A stretch of 64,000 bases of DNA from LMUY01 sp965199005 (GTDB taxonomy: Bacteria > Pseudomonadota > Alphaproteobacteria > Acetobacterales > Acetobacteraceae), in contig CBDAQK010000006.1 of the NCBI GenBank assembly GCA_965199005.1, positions 2,852,001-2,916,000 on the forward strand. The letters run 5' to 3'. Made by a program: the position numbers and the translations under genes. This document shows positions 27,059 to 36,437 of the stretch, in pieces. The notes under the pieces are model-generated. The model was not told where the DNA came from, made no database searches, and saw only the letters and a program-made list of their open reading frames with translations. Position 1 is the first letter of the stretch; each line of letters opens with the position of its first letter.

Positions 27059-27642
27059 GTGGGACGAGTTCTCCACACCCTCTGCAATCGAGGTCGGCAA
27101 TCGCCGCGGAGCGTCCGCCGCCGTCTCCACGGGCGGCTCCCGAGCCCACACCGTGGAAGACTTGCCGAAGACGATGGCGAGACCCGGGGGGAGCGGCAAG
27201 ACCCTTGGTCTGCGGCTGGCCAGCCCGTTCTGCCCTGTGCCTCGAAATGTGACCGTATCAACCCGGCACATGGGCATAGGAGCGTTTCTGGTGCATTGGG
27301 CATTCAAAACCAGAGTGTATCTGATGCAACAGCTTGCGGGAAATCAGGCCGCGTTCGTTCCCGTATCGAGAGGGAATGTGCATCGGATCGCACACCTGGA
27401 AAGGTCAGTCTTGCTGTCCGTACGCGGTGCTCCCTACATCTACGGCTGCGTAGCCCACCTTGAGGACCCACGGTAGGGTGCCGACGGCACCGGCAGGTTT
27501 GTTGGGTCGCGATGCCCGCGCATAGACGGATGGCCCCGGCCGGAGGAGGAAACCCCAAGCATGTCTTGCACAGCCCTGCACCGCGGCGGGCATCAAGCGG
27601 TTAAGTGTCCGGTTGCGGGGGGAAGAAGCAAACTCCCGCGGA
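27059..27642. other. Non-coding gap holding one copy of the 45-bp inverted repeat
   Basis: About 580 bases between the TPR gene and the exonuclease. No recognised gene. It contains repeat copy A (27414-27458) and leads into a purine-rich stretch (GCGGGGGGAAGAAG at 27615-27628) before the exonuclease. Confidence 0.5.
27414..27458 (+). repeat. 45-bp repeat, copy A (inverted partner at 41686-41730)
   Basis: Matches the reverse complement of 41686-41730 at 42 of 45 positions; similarity fades out over another 25 bases on the 5' side. It contains the short hairpin CTACG-GCTG-CGTAG (27440-27453). Read as protein, the three mismatches all fall on first codon positions and change the residue. Conservation is therefore at DNA or RNA level. 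Confidence 0.85.
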
Positions 27643-28269
27643 ATGGGAGCCTGTGACGTGACGGTCATCATCGTTGATCTCGAGGCATCCTCCCTGCTAC
27701 CGGGGACGTTCCCAATCGAAGTCGCCTGGGTGTTTGAGGATGGTTCGGGTGAAGCTCATCTCATCCGACCGGTGGCAGAGTGGCTGGACCCGGCGAGGGA
27801 CAATCCCGGCTGGAGCGCACAGGGCGAGAAGATCCATGGCATCTCCCTTGAGACGCTGCTCAAGGACGGTGAGCCAGCTGAAGTTGTGGCACGCCGGGCA
27901 GCAGCAGTGCTGGCGGACCAGACCGTGGTAGTCTGCTCCGACTCCCCGCCCATGGATGAACTCTGGCTGCAACGTTTGTTCGAGGCAGGCGGCATCCGGC
28001 AGCGCGTTTCCATCGTGGACGTCGAGCGGCTGTACGGCTGGGCGTGCCGTCCATTGCAGCAACTGGTGCCCGCACTCGACCATCCAGGCCGCGGCGCTGC
28101 TGAGCAGCGTGTCAGCAACCTCTCTCGGGAAATCGCCGATCGCGCCGAGGAAGAGGAACGCTTTCGGCCTGGCGTACGGCACCGGGCGCTACCCGATGCC
28201 CTTAGCCTCTGGCGGACCCGGCAGTCGATCATGACCAAGGTACAGGACTACCTGACTCCGACAGCGTGA
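27643..28269 (+). CDS. DEDDh 3'-5' exonuclease (DnaQ-like)
   Basis: A protein of about 208 residues with the RNase T/DnaQ fold. Exo I is VIIVDLEASSLLPG (Asp and Glu). The GEKIHGIS segment follows. Exo II contains CSDSPPMDELWLQRLF. Exo III is RHRALPDALSLW (His and Asp), so all four acidic residues and the general-base His are present. Enzymes of this kind trim single-stranded DNA or RNA 3' ends. Starts at 27643 (ATG) or 27658 (GTG with GGGAG site) are both possible. It converges with the AddAB-like operon and is the only plus-strand gene of the cargo after the TPR gene. Confidence 0.82.
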   Translation: MGACDVTVIIVDLEASSLLPGTFPIEVAWVFEDGSGEAHLIRPVAEWLDPARDNPGWSAQGEKIHGISLETLLKDGEPAEVVARRAAAVLADQTVVVCSDSPPMDELWLQRLFEAGGIRQRVSIVDVERLYGWACRPLQQLVPALDHPGRGAAEQRVSNLSREIADRAEEEERFRPGVRHRALPDALSLWRTRQSIMTKVQDYLTPTA

Positions 28270-28394
28270 TTGTCGTCGGCCGGATCTTGAGGCCGGTCTC
28301 CTTCCGCCATTGTCGAAGAGGGAGTTGGCGCAGCACCAGCGACGCTTGCGGACCAAGAAATGATCCCATTTGGTCAGCGGGTATTTCATGGTGT

Positions 28395-31300
28395 TCAAGG
28401 CTGCATCTCATGGTCCAACGCATGGTTGGACGCCGTTGCAGGCTCGACCCACCGCACGGTCTTCGAAGTCAGGTAGACCAGCATGCCGCGTGTTCCGCCC
28501 GTGACCGCAAGGTAGAGTTGGAGTTGTCGCGTGTGCTCGCGTTGCTGCTCCGGGCTTGGTGCAACGTCGCTCTTCCAGTCGACCACCACGCCAGCAAAAT
28601 CTCCATCCACAGCGATGGCGTCTGCCCGGCCGGACAGGGGGTGCTCGATATCACCGTCGAGGATGGTGCCGAGAACGGCAGTCTCCGGAACGAGGTAGGG
28701 CCACATGCCCGCCAGCTCGGGCAGCTCGGTGACACCGACCACGGTGGCGGCAAGTTCGGTGGGGTCAGGCGCAACCTCGGAAGGGTCTGCCATTGACATC
28801 AACTGGGGCAAAAGCACGTCAGCCCTTGTCTCCAGGTCCATTTTCTGCGGGGGCAGCTCCCCCAGGATTATTTCTTCAAGGAGCTTGTGGAGTATCAAGC
28901 CCCTGAACCGTCCCGCGCCCACGATCCTTCCATGGGTAGCCTGCGGAACATCTGCCTCCCACGCTGCGTCGGGCTCGCCCAGCCGGTCGGCGTCCGCGTC
29001 GCTGGGTCTCAACCAGTCGAGCGGTCTGGCGGCAGCCTGGATTGCGCTCTGTTCGGCCAGGAATGTCGCAGCGGTCTGGTTGTTCCTGCCTGGTGACGCT
29101 ACTTGCGGTGCCCATCCTGCAGGAACGGATGCCTGAACCTCGATTAACCCAGGCACGGCGAGGTCCAGGACACGGGCCCAGGAGTCTGGGCTCGCGTCGG
29201 GTATTTCGGGAAGCACCAGGAGATCGCGGGCACGAGTGCACGCCACATACCAGAGTTGCTCGCGCTCCCGCTGGAGGCCCGCGCGTTCCTCTTCGCAGGC
29301 TGCAGAAAGGCCGGGCGGAGCGATATCGCCCAGCAGCCAGTGCACGGTGTCGTTAGATGCGCGGTGCACGAACGGGTCACGGTGCCGAAACCTGGAAACG
29401 CAGTTGACGGGGATGACTACCGGCCACTCCAGCCCCTTGGCACCGTGCATCGTCACAAGGGCGATCGCGTCCGCTCCAAGGTCGGCGAGGCCCTCCTTGA
29501 GTTGCTTTTTGGTCCGCCAGTCAGTGTCTACATCGGCAGCGAAGGCAGCCAATCCGCGCACACTGTATGACCTTGCAAGTTCCAGGAACGCGTCGACGTT
29601 AGCCAGGGTACCTGCCGCTCGGAGAGGCTCCCTCTGGATCAGCTTGGCCCTGATACACAGAAGGTCGACCGCTTCTGACAGGAGCTGGTGGGGCGTTGCC
29701 GTCCAACGCCGCCGCAGCAACCTTTGCAGAGCCATGAGTACCTGCCGGGCCACTGGTTCAGCGACCAGTTCGGGGCGGGTGCGAATATCAAAGCGGGCAG
29801 CGCGGCCAGCCACCACGGGCAGCGCCGCGGTGATGTCAAGCAACGTTGCGTCCGTCATCCCCACCAGCGGGCCTCGCATAAGCGCACCGAACGCGAGCGT
29901 GTCCCCCGGGTCGGCCAAAGCCCGCGTGAGCGCCAGCATGTCCTGCGTTTCCTGGCGCCGGTAGAAGCCCTTGCCTGCCTGGGAAGCGATGGCCAGACCA
30001 CGTTTCTCAAGCTCACGCTCGTAGATCCAAAGGTCTGAGCTGGCCGGGACCAGCAGGGCGATGTCGCCGGGGAGCAGATCTCGCAGCTCGCCGACACGGG
30101 CTCGCACTCGGTAACTGCCTAAAAGGCGGACGCAAAGATCCGCGACCGCCTCGGCCTCCGCTTCCCGGATCTCCGTAACCAGGGCGCGCGGCGGCACTCT
30201 GACTGCCAACTTGGCCAGGCAGGGTACGTCAGCTGGGCCGTCCTCAACCGTGGCGGAAAGGTCGGCATATCCATGCCGGGCAAGCGGACTGCGGAAGCAT
30301 TGGTTGACGTGCTCAAGGATTTCGGGCCGGGAGCGAAAGTTCGCAGTGATGTGGACCAGGGCATCCGGCTGGGACCGCAGCACTGCGGCACGGGCGTCCT
30401 GATACGTTTCTACGGCGGCTCCGCGGAAGCGATAGATGGCCTGCTTCGGATCGCCGACCATGAACAAGGCGCCAGGCCGCAGGGAGCAGTCCTGCCAACG
30501 TGCGGCAGGTGCAAGGGCAGCCAGTCGGAAAAGTATCTCGCACTGAACGCGGTCGGTATCCTGGAACTCGTCGACGGCGATGTATGGGTAACGGCGGCCT
30601 AATGCCAGCCGGACAGGCTCATGGTCGCGGAGCATGCCGCGTGCCTGCTCAAGGAGGTCCTCAAAGTCCAGGACGGCAGCAGAGCGCTTGCGGGTGCTGT
30701 ATGCCTGGAGCAGTCCGTCAAGCTCGTCGGACAAGGTCTCTACCAGTGCCGTCGCTACCTGACCCAACACGGCACGCAATGCCTCGTCGCATGCCTGGAA
30801 GTGGCTGACAGCTTCCGCGAAGCGCGCTTCGGCTGCATCCCGGCCGACCAACTTCTGCCACGAGCCCTTGGTCTTCAGTGGCAACAACTCGAAGCTGTCT
30901 TTGCGCATGGCGGCCACCCGGGGTGGGTTGCCGAGCGCCCAGAGTTCACCAAACGAGGGACTGCCACCAAGACGTTCATCGTAGAAGGAGGCCAGGTCCT
31001 CAAGCTGTTCTAGCACCGCAAGCGTTTGGGCCTCCGGCTCGACGGCGGATTGCCAGCGTCTGAAGCCGTCGACCGCCGAACGCAGCTCTATGTCTGGCCG
31101 CAAGGTCCAGTCCACATGCTCGGTGCGCGCCGACCGGTGGCTCAGACGGAAGTTCGCCAATTCCCACAGCATCTTCGTGACCCGTGCCGGATCCTCGCGT
31201 GCCAGGGTGGCAATGGCCTCTCCGCTTTGGGGAACGGCCGACATACGGTCGCGGAACCACTCTTCGAATACCGTCCAGAGGAAGACCTCGGCCGCCTCGG

Positions 31301-31718
31301 CATCTATCACCTGAGCGCCTGGGTCCACACCGGCTTCGACAGCGTGGGCGCTGAGCATGGTCTGGCAGAAGCCGTGGATCGTTGCAGTCTCGAGCTCGTC
31401 CAGGCGCCCGTATGCCGTATGGAGGTGCCCTTGCTGCTCTGCCGTCAGACCCTGCGGCAGCACCGCCTCCATTCCGGGCGGCATGCACCCCGCCAAGAGT
31501 CCAGACGCATAGTGCCTGACACGCGAAGCCAGTTCGGCAGCAGCAAATTCGGTGAAGGTTATGGCCACGATGGCACCAGGCGCCACGCCTGAGGCCAAAA
31601 GCAGCACGAGGCGTCCAGCAAGCAGCGACGTCTTGCCGGTGCCCGCAGCAGCTTCGACCAACAATGTCGATCCGTGTTCGGTGAGTGCCCGCTTCCGCGC
31701 GGCGGCATCTGTGGTCAT
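28395..31718 (-). CDS. AddA/UvrD-like helicase-nuclease
   Basis: A 1,107-residue superfamily 1A helicase. Walker A is LLVEAAAGTGKTSLLAGR at the N-terminus. Motif Ia is AITFTEFAAAELASRVR, motif II YIAVDEFQDTDRVQ, motif III VGDPKQAIYRFRG, motif IV TANFRSRPEIL, motif V LVTMHGAKGLEWPVV and motif VI WYVACTRARDLLVL. The C-terminus (about 1030-1070) is a PD-(D/E)xK nuclease, GRADAIAVDG then GVVVDWKSD and QLQLYL. This is the AddA architecture in a slightly short version. The ATG at 31718 overlaps the AddB-like stop (ATGA). Because it sits in a mobile cargo with a reverse transcriptase, an antiviral DNA-processing role is more likely than housekeeping repair. Confidence 0.9.
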   Translation of the reverse strand: MTTDAAARKRALTEHGSTLLVEAAAGTGKTSLLAGRLVLLLASGVAPGAIVAITFTEFAAAELASRVRHYASGLLAGCMPPGMEAVLPQGLTAEQQGHLHTAYGRLDELETATIHGFCQTMLSAHAVEAGVDPGAQVIDAEAAEVFLWTVFEEWFRDRMSAVPQSGEAIATLAREDPARVTKMLWELANFRLSHRSARTEHVDWTLRPDIELRSAVDGFRRWQSAVEPEAQTLAVLEQLEDLASFYDERLGGSPSFGELWALGNPPRVAAMRKDSFELLPLKTKGSWQKLVGRDAAEARFAEAVSHFQACDEALRAVLGQVATALVETLSDELDGLLQAYSTRKRSAAVLDFEDLLEQARGMLRDHEPVRLALGRRYPYIAVDEFQDTDRVQCEILFRLAALAPAARWQDCSLRPGALFMVGDPKQAIYRFRGAAVETYQDARAAVLRSQPDALVHITANFRSRPEILEHVNQCFRSPLARHGYADLSATVEDGPADVPCLAKLAVRVPPRALVTEIREAEAEAVADLCVRLLGSYRVRARVGELRDLLPGDIALLVPASSDLWIYERELEKRGLAIASQAGKGFYRRQETQDMLALTRALADPGDTLAFGALMRGPLVGMTDATLLDITAALPVVAGRAARFDIRTRPELVAEPVARQVLMALQRLLRRRWTATPHQLLSEAVDLLCIRAKLIQREPLRAAGTLANVDAFLELARSYSVRGLAAFAADVDTDWRTKKQLKEGLADLGADAIALVTMHGAKGLEWPVVIPVNCVSRFRHRDPFVHRASNDTVHWLLGDIAPPGLSAACEEERAGLQREREQLWYVACTRARDLLVLPEIPDASPDSWARVLDLAVPGLIEVQASVPAGWAPQVASPGRNNQTAATFLAEQSAIQAAARPLDWLRPSDADADRLGEPDAAWEADVPQATHGRIVGAGRFRGLILHKLLEEIILGELPPQKMDLETRADVLLPQLMSMADPSEVAPDPTELAATVVGVTELPELAGMWPYLVPETAVLGTILDGDIEHPLSGRADAIAVDGDFAGVVVDWKSDVAPSPEQQREHTRQLQLYLAVTGGTRGMLVYLTSKTVRWVEPATASNHALDHEMQP

Positions 31719-34390
31719 CGCGCCAACCAGGCCTGCCTCAGGTGATGGAATGCCTTGCTGAAGGCGGCTCGCTTTAGGTTGGAGTAGCCGGAGCCTGCGG
31801 CAGGCAGAGCGAGCAGACGGGCCGACCACTCGTCTTCCGTGTCGGGGCCGGGCAGCGACACGCCTTCCAGCAGCGACTTGGCCGCGGCGCGAAGGTGACT
31901 GGAGGTGGATGCAATCGCATCTTCGACGTTGTGGAGAACGGCTAGATCTGCAGGGTCTGATTGTAGGAATGCAAGGCGTGCTCGCGTGGAACGAACCTCC
32001 GGTAGCAGCGTCCGTGCCGCCAACGCGTAGAGCACGCGTTGCAGTTCGCGACCGCCGTCCAAGACCATGGTCCCGTGCTTCTTTGGCACTTTGCCGGTCT
32101 TGTAGTCGGTTACCTGTACGGCACCGTCTGCGCGGATGTCCAGCCGGTCGATGCTGCCGCCAAACACAAGATCGGTGCCGGGCACCGGAACCGGCAATCT
32201 GCTGCTCCAGGGTCGCTCTCCGCTCCTGGAGACCTCCGTGTCCAGGTCACCGAAACCAACCTCGGTGTAGCTGCGTGTACTGGGCTGCAGCGGCATGTCT
32301 CGCCCGAGCGCTCGCATCGCCTGCTCTGCCGCCGCATCTACGGCGTAGGCCCAGAGCAGGCGTGGCGGTGTAGGACGATGGGATGGCCAGGAGTGCAGCA
32401 CACCGCTGGCCGCGGTGTCTATGGCGGCGCGCGCCTGAACGACCGTGGCACCGCAGAAGCCCGAACCTCTTTCGAGGCTTTCGACCGCGCCCCGAAGAAT
32501 TTCGTGCACCAGCTCGCCGTGCGCCCGTGGGTCCATCGTGAGCTGCCCGGCGGCCTGACTTGGAGGCGACGACCAATGCAGAACCCGGGCCCAGACGAAC
32601 CCCTGCGGGTCCCGCAGCAGAAGCCGAAGCGACGTTGCTGACTGTGTCTGGCCGAGTGCCTGAAGGATCAAGGGATGGCTGACTGGCAGCAGGCCGTCGT
32701 GTGCGTTGGCCGCCCAAGAGCGACGGGCTGCCGCACAGGCCACCGCTGCAGCTATGCACTCGTCCGCACCCGCCTCCTCCGGCCTTGCAAGCAGGCGGTC
32801 CGCCGGGCTCGATGCGTGTCCAGGCACGCGCTGCCGTTTCAGGATCCGCTCCTGGATCTCCGCCGGTAGCAGCGCACTGGGCGACAGGGAGCCGCCACGG
32901 CCATTTCGGCGGGTGCGGGAAAGAACCAGGGCACCGCCAGCCCCAGCGCGGATTGCTTCGAAGGCAGCCCTGTCCTGGGCGGCAACGCCGGGCATGCCGC
33001 ATCGCGACAGATCCAAGATATGGGCGGGGAGAATCGGGTCGTCGCTTGCCTGACGCGGCCATGCTTTGGCGTTCAAGCCAAGCAATCGGACGAACTTCCT
33101 GGGTGAACACGCAAGGTGGCGCGCCGGTCCCCACGTGACGCTGTCACCCGGATTGCGCGCGTCGGCAACGTGAAGGCCATCAAGCGTGATTGGCAACGCC
33201 TGACTCGGCGCCTGCCGCAACGCTTCGGTCCAGAGGCCCTGTGCGGCGGGTGGCAGGAACAGCCGTCCGGCATCCTCTGCCATATCCAGCCCTGACGCGG
33301 CCGCATCAAGCAAAGGCAGCAGGATTGGCCAAGGGTCCTGCCGGTCTAGACGCCCGGGAAGTGCTGCCGCGAAGGCCGCGCGCCAGTGCTCCACCTCGGA
33401 TAGCGCAGCACCTCGTGCGATCCCGAACAGCGCATTTTTCGGCAGTCTACTGAACCCGGGTGCATCCGATGCGCAGTGCGCCAGCACTCGCCGGACGCGC
33501 TGCTGCGACAAACCATGCTGGAGCAGGTTGGCCAGGCTTGCGCAGGCCTGACCGCCTCGGGTTTCCAGGGCCGGAATGCCGTGGCTGAAATGGAGTGGAA
33601 GGCACGCCTCCGCGCGGGCTGCCAGCAACGCCGCATCCCATGGCTTTGGATCGGCTGCCGCCAAGGCGATGTCCCGAGGCATTGCCCGACCGCTGGAAAT
33701 GAGCTCGCGCACCCAGCGGAGCGCTTCGAGTGCCTCGCTGCGTGCGTCGGCACAGGCGACGACCTCAGGCGCAGGCAGGAAGCCTGCGCATGCCGCCACC
33801 CTTTCACCAGGTAGCTTTTCCGAGCCTGGCGGCGCGGGACCGGACCAAAACACCCGCGTGTGCTCGGCGAGCACAGATACCGAGTCCTGCCAGACCGGCG
33901 CGACATACGGCAGGGAGGCAAACTCGACTGCTCCGAGCAACCTGCCTGCCAATCCGACCCGTCGCTTCGCGGCAAGGACAAGGTCCGGTGGGGACAAGGA
34001 TCCGACAGGCAGTCCAGCACGGACCCGCTGTTCCAAGAGCAACAGGTCTGCGGCCCGAGGGCTGCAGGCTGCCAAGTCCGGGAGGGACACGCCAGCCTCC
34101 CATGTTCGCCGAAGGGTGCGTGAGACAGCGCGTGTTGCACCGGGAAAATTTGAAAGGTTTTCGAGCTCGTTGAACCCGCCACCTGCGAGCGCGGTTCGTA
34201 CGGCCACATCAAGGTCTTCAGACGACGCCGGTCGCAGGAAACCTCCTGCAAGCCGGGCCGCCATCTGCTCCATTCGGAGGACCTGAAGCCCGACCTCGCC
34301 CCGCTGGGCTGCCAGGAGGCGGCGTGTATGCAGGGCAATGGGACCATCCACGACGACCGTGGCCAAGCTAAGCCGTTGCTGCTGGCTCAT
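31715..34390 (-). CDS. AddB-like protein with C-terminal PD-(D/E)xK nuclease
   Basis: An 891-residue protein. The N-terminal two thirds resemble the inactive helicase-like part of AddB: no Walker A is present, but LACSPRKFVRLLGLNAKAWP matches the AddB region. The C-terminus holds a Cas4/RecB-type nuclease, GGSIDRLDIR, then VQVTDYKTGK and ELQRVLYAL (about 744-790). I see no iron-sulfur cysteine set. With the AddA-like partner it should form a helicase-nuclease that degrades or processes DNA ends. It ends four bases inside the addA-like gene and begins 63 bases after the reverse transcriptase gene. Confidence 0.85.
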   Translation of the reverse strand: MSQQQRLSLATVVVDGPIALHTRRLLAAQRGEVGLQVLRMEQMAARLAGGFLRPASSEDLDVAVRTALAGGGFNELENLSNFPGATRAVSRTLRRTWEAGVSLPDLAACSPRAADLLLLEQRVRAGLPVGSLSPPDLVLAAKRRVGLAGRLLGAVEFASLPYVAPVWQDSVSVLAEHTRVFWSGPAPPGSEKLPGERVAACAGFLPAPEVVACADARSEALEALRWVRELISSGRAMPRDIALAAADPKPWDAALLAARAEACLPLHFSHGIPALETRGGQACASLANLLQHGLSQQRVRRVLAHCASDAPGFSRLPKNALFGIARGAALSEVEHWRAAFAAALPGRLDRQDPWPILLPLLDAAASGLDMAEDAGRLFLPPAAQGLWTEALRQAPSQALPITLDGLHVADARNPGDSVTWGPARHLACSPRKFVRLLGLNAKAWPRQASDDPILPAHILDLSRCGMPGVAAQDRAAFEAIRAGAGGALVLSRTRRNGRGGSLSPSALLPAEIQERILKRQRVPGHASSPADRLLARPEEAGADECIAAAVACAAARRSWAANAHDGLLPVSHPLILQALGQTQSATSLRLLLRDPQGFVWARVLHWSSPPSQAAGQLTMDPRAHGELVHEILRGAVESLERGSGFCGATVVQARAAIDTAASGVLHSWPSHRPTPPRLLWAYAVDAAAEQAMRALGRDMPLQPSTRSYTEVGFGDLDTEVSRSGERPWSSRLPVPVPGTDLVFGGSIDRLDIRADGAVQVTDYKTGKVPKKHGTMVLDGGRELQRVLYALAARTLLPEVRSTRARLAFLQSDPADLAVLHNVEDAIASTSSHLRAAAKSLLEGVSLPGPDTEDEWSARLLALPAAGSGYSNLKRAAFSKAFHHLRQAWLAR

Positions 34391-34453
34391 GCGGCCTGAC
34401 TAAAGTGGAAGTGGACATAGAGGAGTCCGCACATGCCTCGCATTCCCCTCAAG

Positions 34454-36115
34454 CTAAAAATCGACTAGGCCCTCGTCACCGTCTACTGTTTCTGCAGCGG
34501 CAGCTTCTACACCGTCATTGCGGTAATCTGAACCAAAATCCTCGATCGCGGTTTCCGGCACATCCCGGTCGCCTCCTGCACCCAGCGGACCACTGAAAAC
34601 CTTCGGCAGCGCCGCCCAGTCGATTAAGGAGACCCGTGATGCGTGCAGACTGGCCAGCACGCTATTGACGGTTTTTACCTTCCAAGACGGCGTCTTCCGG
34701 GCGAGATGGTTGAGTTCCAAAGCAAGGGGCCAGCACGGGCCCGCGAAAGGATCTCCGTCCACAGCTGCCAAGAGCGCATTACCAAGTCCGCGGGCCGCGG
34801 CCAGCTTGTGGGCGGGGAAGTGGGCTAACAGGGCCAGAACAAGCCCTGAGTTGTTAGCAAGAATACTGTCGGACAGGGGCTTGGCTACCTTCTGGCCCAG
34901 CTCTTTCAACAGGTAGAGCGACCAAGTCACTTCCGAGTCATGTCCCAGCCGCGCACTGCGCATTGCGACATCATGTGCCACCTCTGTCCAAAGCGCATGT
35001 TCAACGGGTTGGGCTGTCCTGATCCGCCAGGCCACGACGCGGGCCACATAGTCCAGCGAGTGTGGAAACTGGACTGCACACTGAACAAGGAAGTGCTCCA
35101 GGAGCTTCCAATCCTCCTTCCAGAGCTTCTGCTCATCGACGACGCGAACGGCCCGTTTAATAATGCCGTCATCACCCTCCCGCACGGCCTGCTCGATGAC
35201 AGTGCCGATGACGGAGACGACGTCGCTGCTCGTCCTGCCGTTGCCGGGTCTCAAGGCGTCGCGGATGGCCCTCTCGAAACCCGACGACCAGGACTGGCGG
35301 AACACCTGCTGGGTTGGAAGGATGCGGGTCTTGGCCTCGTTGATGTCCAGCTCGTATTCCCGCAACGCAAGACGCAGGTTCTGCAGATGCTTCTCGCATG
35401 CCTCTACACTCTGGCCGCCGACCCAATAATCATCGACATGGCGCAGGTATGCTGGTGCCGTGCCGCCGCTGAGCCGGATGAATTCGCGGTCCACGGCCGA
35501 CATCAGGATTTCTGCCACCACCTTGCAGGTATCCGGTCCGACGGCGATGCCGATAGTCTGGCTCGATTGCGCTTGCCGAAGCGCATAGTCCAGCCGGTTC
35601 CCAAATACTTTCCAGGACTGTGGACTGGTGTCTAACTTGGCCGCGGACTTGCCGTTTATGGCCCAAGGAAGGGCGTGCGTGTACACGGAGGAGTAGAAAC
35701 GCGACACGTCGGTGACGAGACAGTATCTGTAGCGCGAAAGACGCTGCAACTGCAGACGTGGCAGTTCCTGGTGTGGAGTGATCCTGATGTGTCGGGGACC
35801 AACTTCGTCTATTATCGGGCGGGACGCTGATCCTGTCGCTGCATCGAAGATACCCGAGATGTGTGACCAATGTTTTCGAAGAAAGAGGGCCTGCTCTCGG
35901 ACGTAAACCGGGTGTGGCACACTGAACGTCCTGCGCTGACCACCTCTCTTGCTGGCATTATAAGTACAGGGCTGTCCTCTCAGGTTACCGCCAACCAGGT
36001 AGCCCGCCTCCATGCCGGGTAGAGCCGACCAGAGCTGACGGGTGTCGAAAGCTGGGGGAAGGTTCTCCGGCAAAAGACCTTTTGCGATGGAGAGTTCTGG
36101 GCTTAGCACGGGCAT
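34454..36115 (-). CDS. Defence-type reverse transcriptase (DRT/unknown-group RT)
   Basis: An RT domain with motif A in YCLVTDVSRFYSSVYTHALP, motif B in TIGIAVGPDTCKVVAEIL and motif C YLRHVDDYW with the catalytic Asp pair. It is followed by about 280 residues of helical C-terminal domain with no known signature. The SxYTHALPWAxxGK region is typical of the unknown-group/Abi-like RTs linked to phage defence, not of group II introns or retrons. The start at 36115 (MPVLSPELSIAKGLLPENLP) has an AAGAAGG site and fits the family N-terminus; the frame is open up to 36304. The DRT subtype cannot be decided by eye. It lies between an AAA+ gene and the AddAB-like pair. Confidence 0.85.
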   Translation of the reverse strand: MPVLSPELSIAKGLLPENLPPAFDTRQLWSALPGMEAGYLVGGNLRGQPCTYNASKRGGQRRTFSVPHPVYVREQALFLRKHWSHISGIFDAATGSASRPIIDEVGPRHIRITPHQELPRLQLQRLSRYRYCLVTDVSRFYSSVYTHALPWAINGKSAAKLDTSPQSWKVFGNRLDYALRQAQSSQTIGIAVGPDTCKVVAEILMSAVDREFIRLSGGTAPAYLRHVDDYWVGGQSVEACEKHLQNLRLALREYELDINEAKTRILPTQQVFRQSWSSGFERAIRDALRPGNGRTSSDVVSVIGTVIEQAVREGDDGIIKRAVRVVDEQKLWKEDWKLLEHFLVQCAVQFPHSLDYVARVVAWRIRTAQPVEHALWTEVAHDVAMRSARLGHDSEVTWSLYLLKELGQKVAKPLSDSILANNSGLVLALLAHFPAHKLAAARGLGNALLAAVDGDPFAGPCWPLALELNHLARKTPSWKVKTVNSVLASLHASRVSLIDWAALPKVFSGPLGAGGDRDVPETAIEDFGSDYRNDGVEAAAAETVDGDEGLVDF

Positions 36116-36437
36116 CCCTGCCTTCTTGTCAGCGGCCTCACGACGGCAGAGGGCGAAGCATCGTGCCAGAGCGAAGAGAAGTCCAGCCACCTTGGGTCGG
36201 CGTCCCGGCAGCCCCCCCCTCATCCATCGATCCGGCACCTGCCTCCAGCTTCTCATCGTGCTCGTTTCAGGTTCCAATACATCGCATGCTAAATAGGCTC
36301 GCAACGAGTTGGCAGCCTGGCCTGTAACCTGACCGACCGTGGTCGCAATTGTCCGTCAGCAAAGCCTGTGTGCTATCCGCATGTGCTGCGGCCGTGGGAC
36401 CACCGTGACCGTGAAAGGACTGGGGTTCTCCGCCGTT
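36116..36437 (-). ncRNA. Candidate non-coding RNA/leader region upstream of the reverse transcriptase
   Basis: If the RT starts at 36115, this is a 322-base gap in an otherwise tightly packed operon. Several known defence RTs copy or bind a structured RNA encoded right beside them. The stretch has self-complementary GC-rich pieces (for example CACGGTCACGGTGGTCCCACG on the minus strand). No homologous RNA could be recognised; this is a prediction from position only. Confidence 0.3.

Noticed and set aside
28395..34390. Ordinary chromosomal addAB repair genes
   Set aside because: They lie inside the mobile region beside an RT and toxin-antitoxin genes. Housekeeping origin cannot be fully excluded without the rest of the genome, but context argues against it.
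35735..35755. Sequence TGTAGCGCGAAAGACGC resembling the Tn7-like left end
   Set aside because: It lies inside the reverse transcriptase motif A coding region in the wrong orientation and has no accompanying repeats; chance match.
34454..36304. Retron or group II intron reverse transcriptase
   Set aside because: No maturase or HNH domain and no retron-type layout. The YTHALPWA and RHVDDYW motifs fit defence-type unknown-group RTs better.
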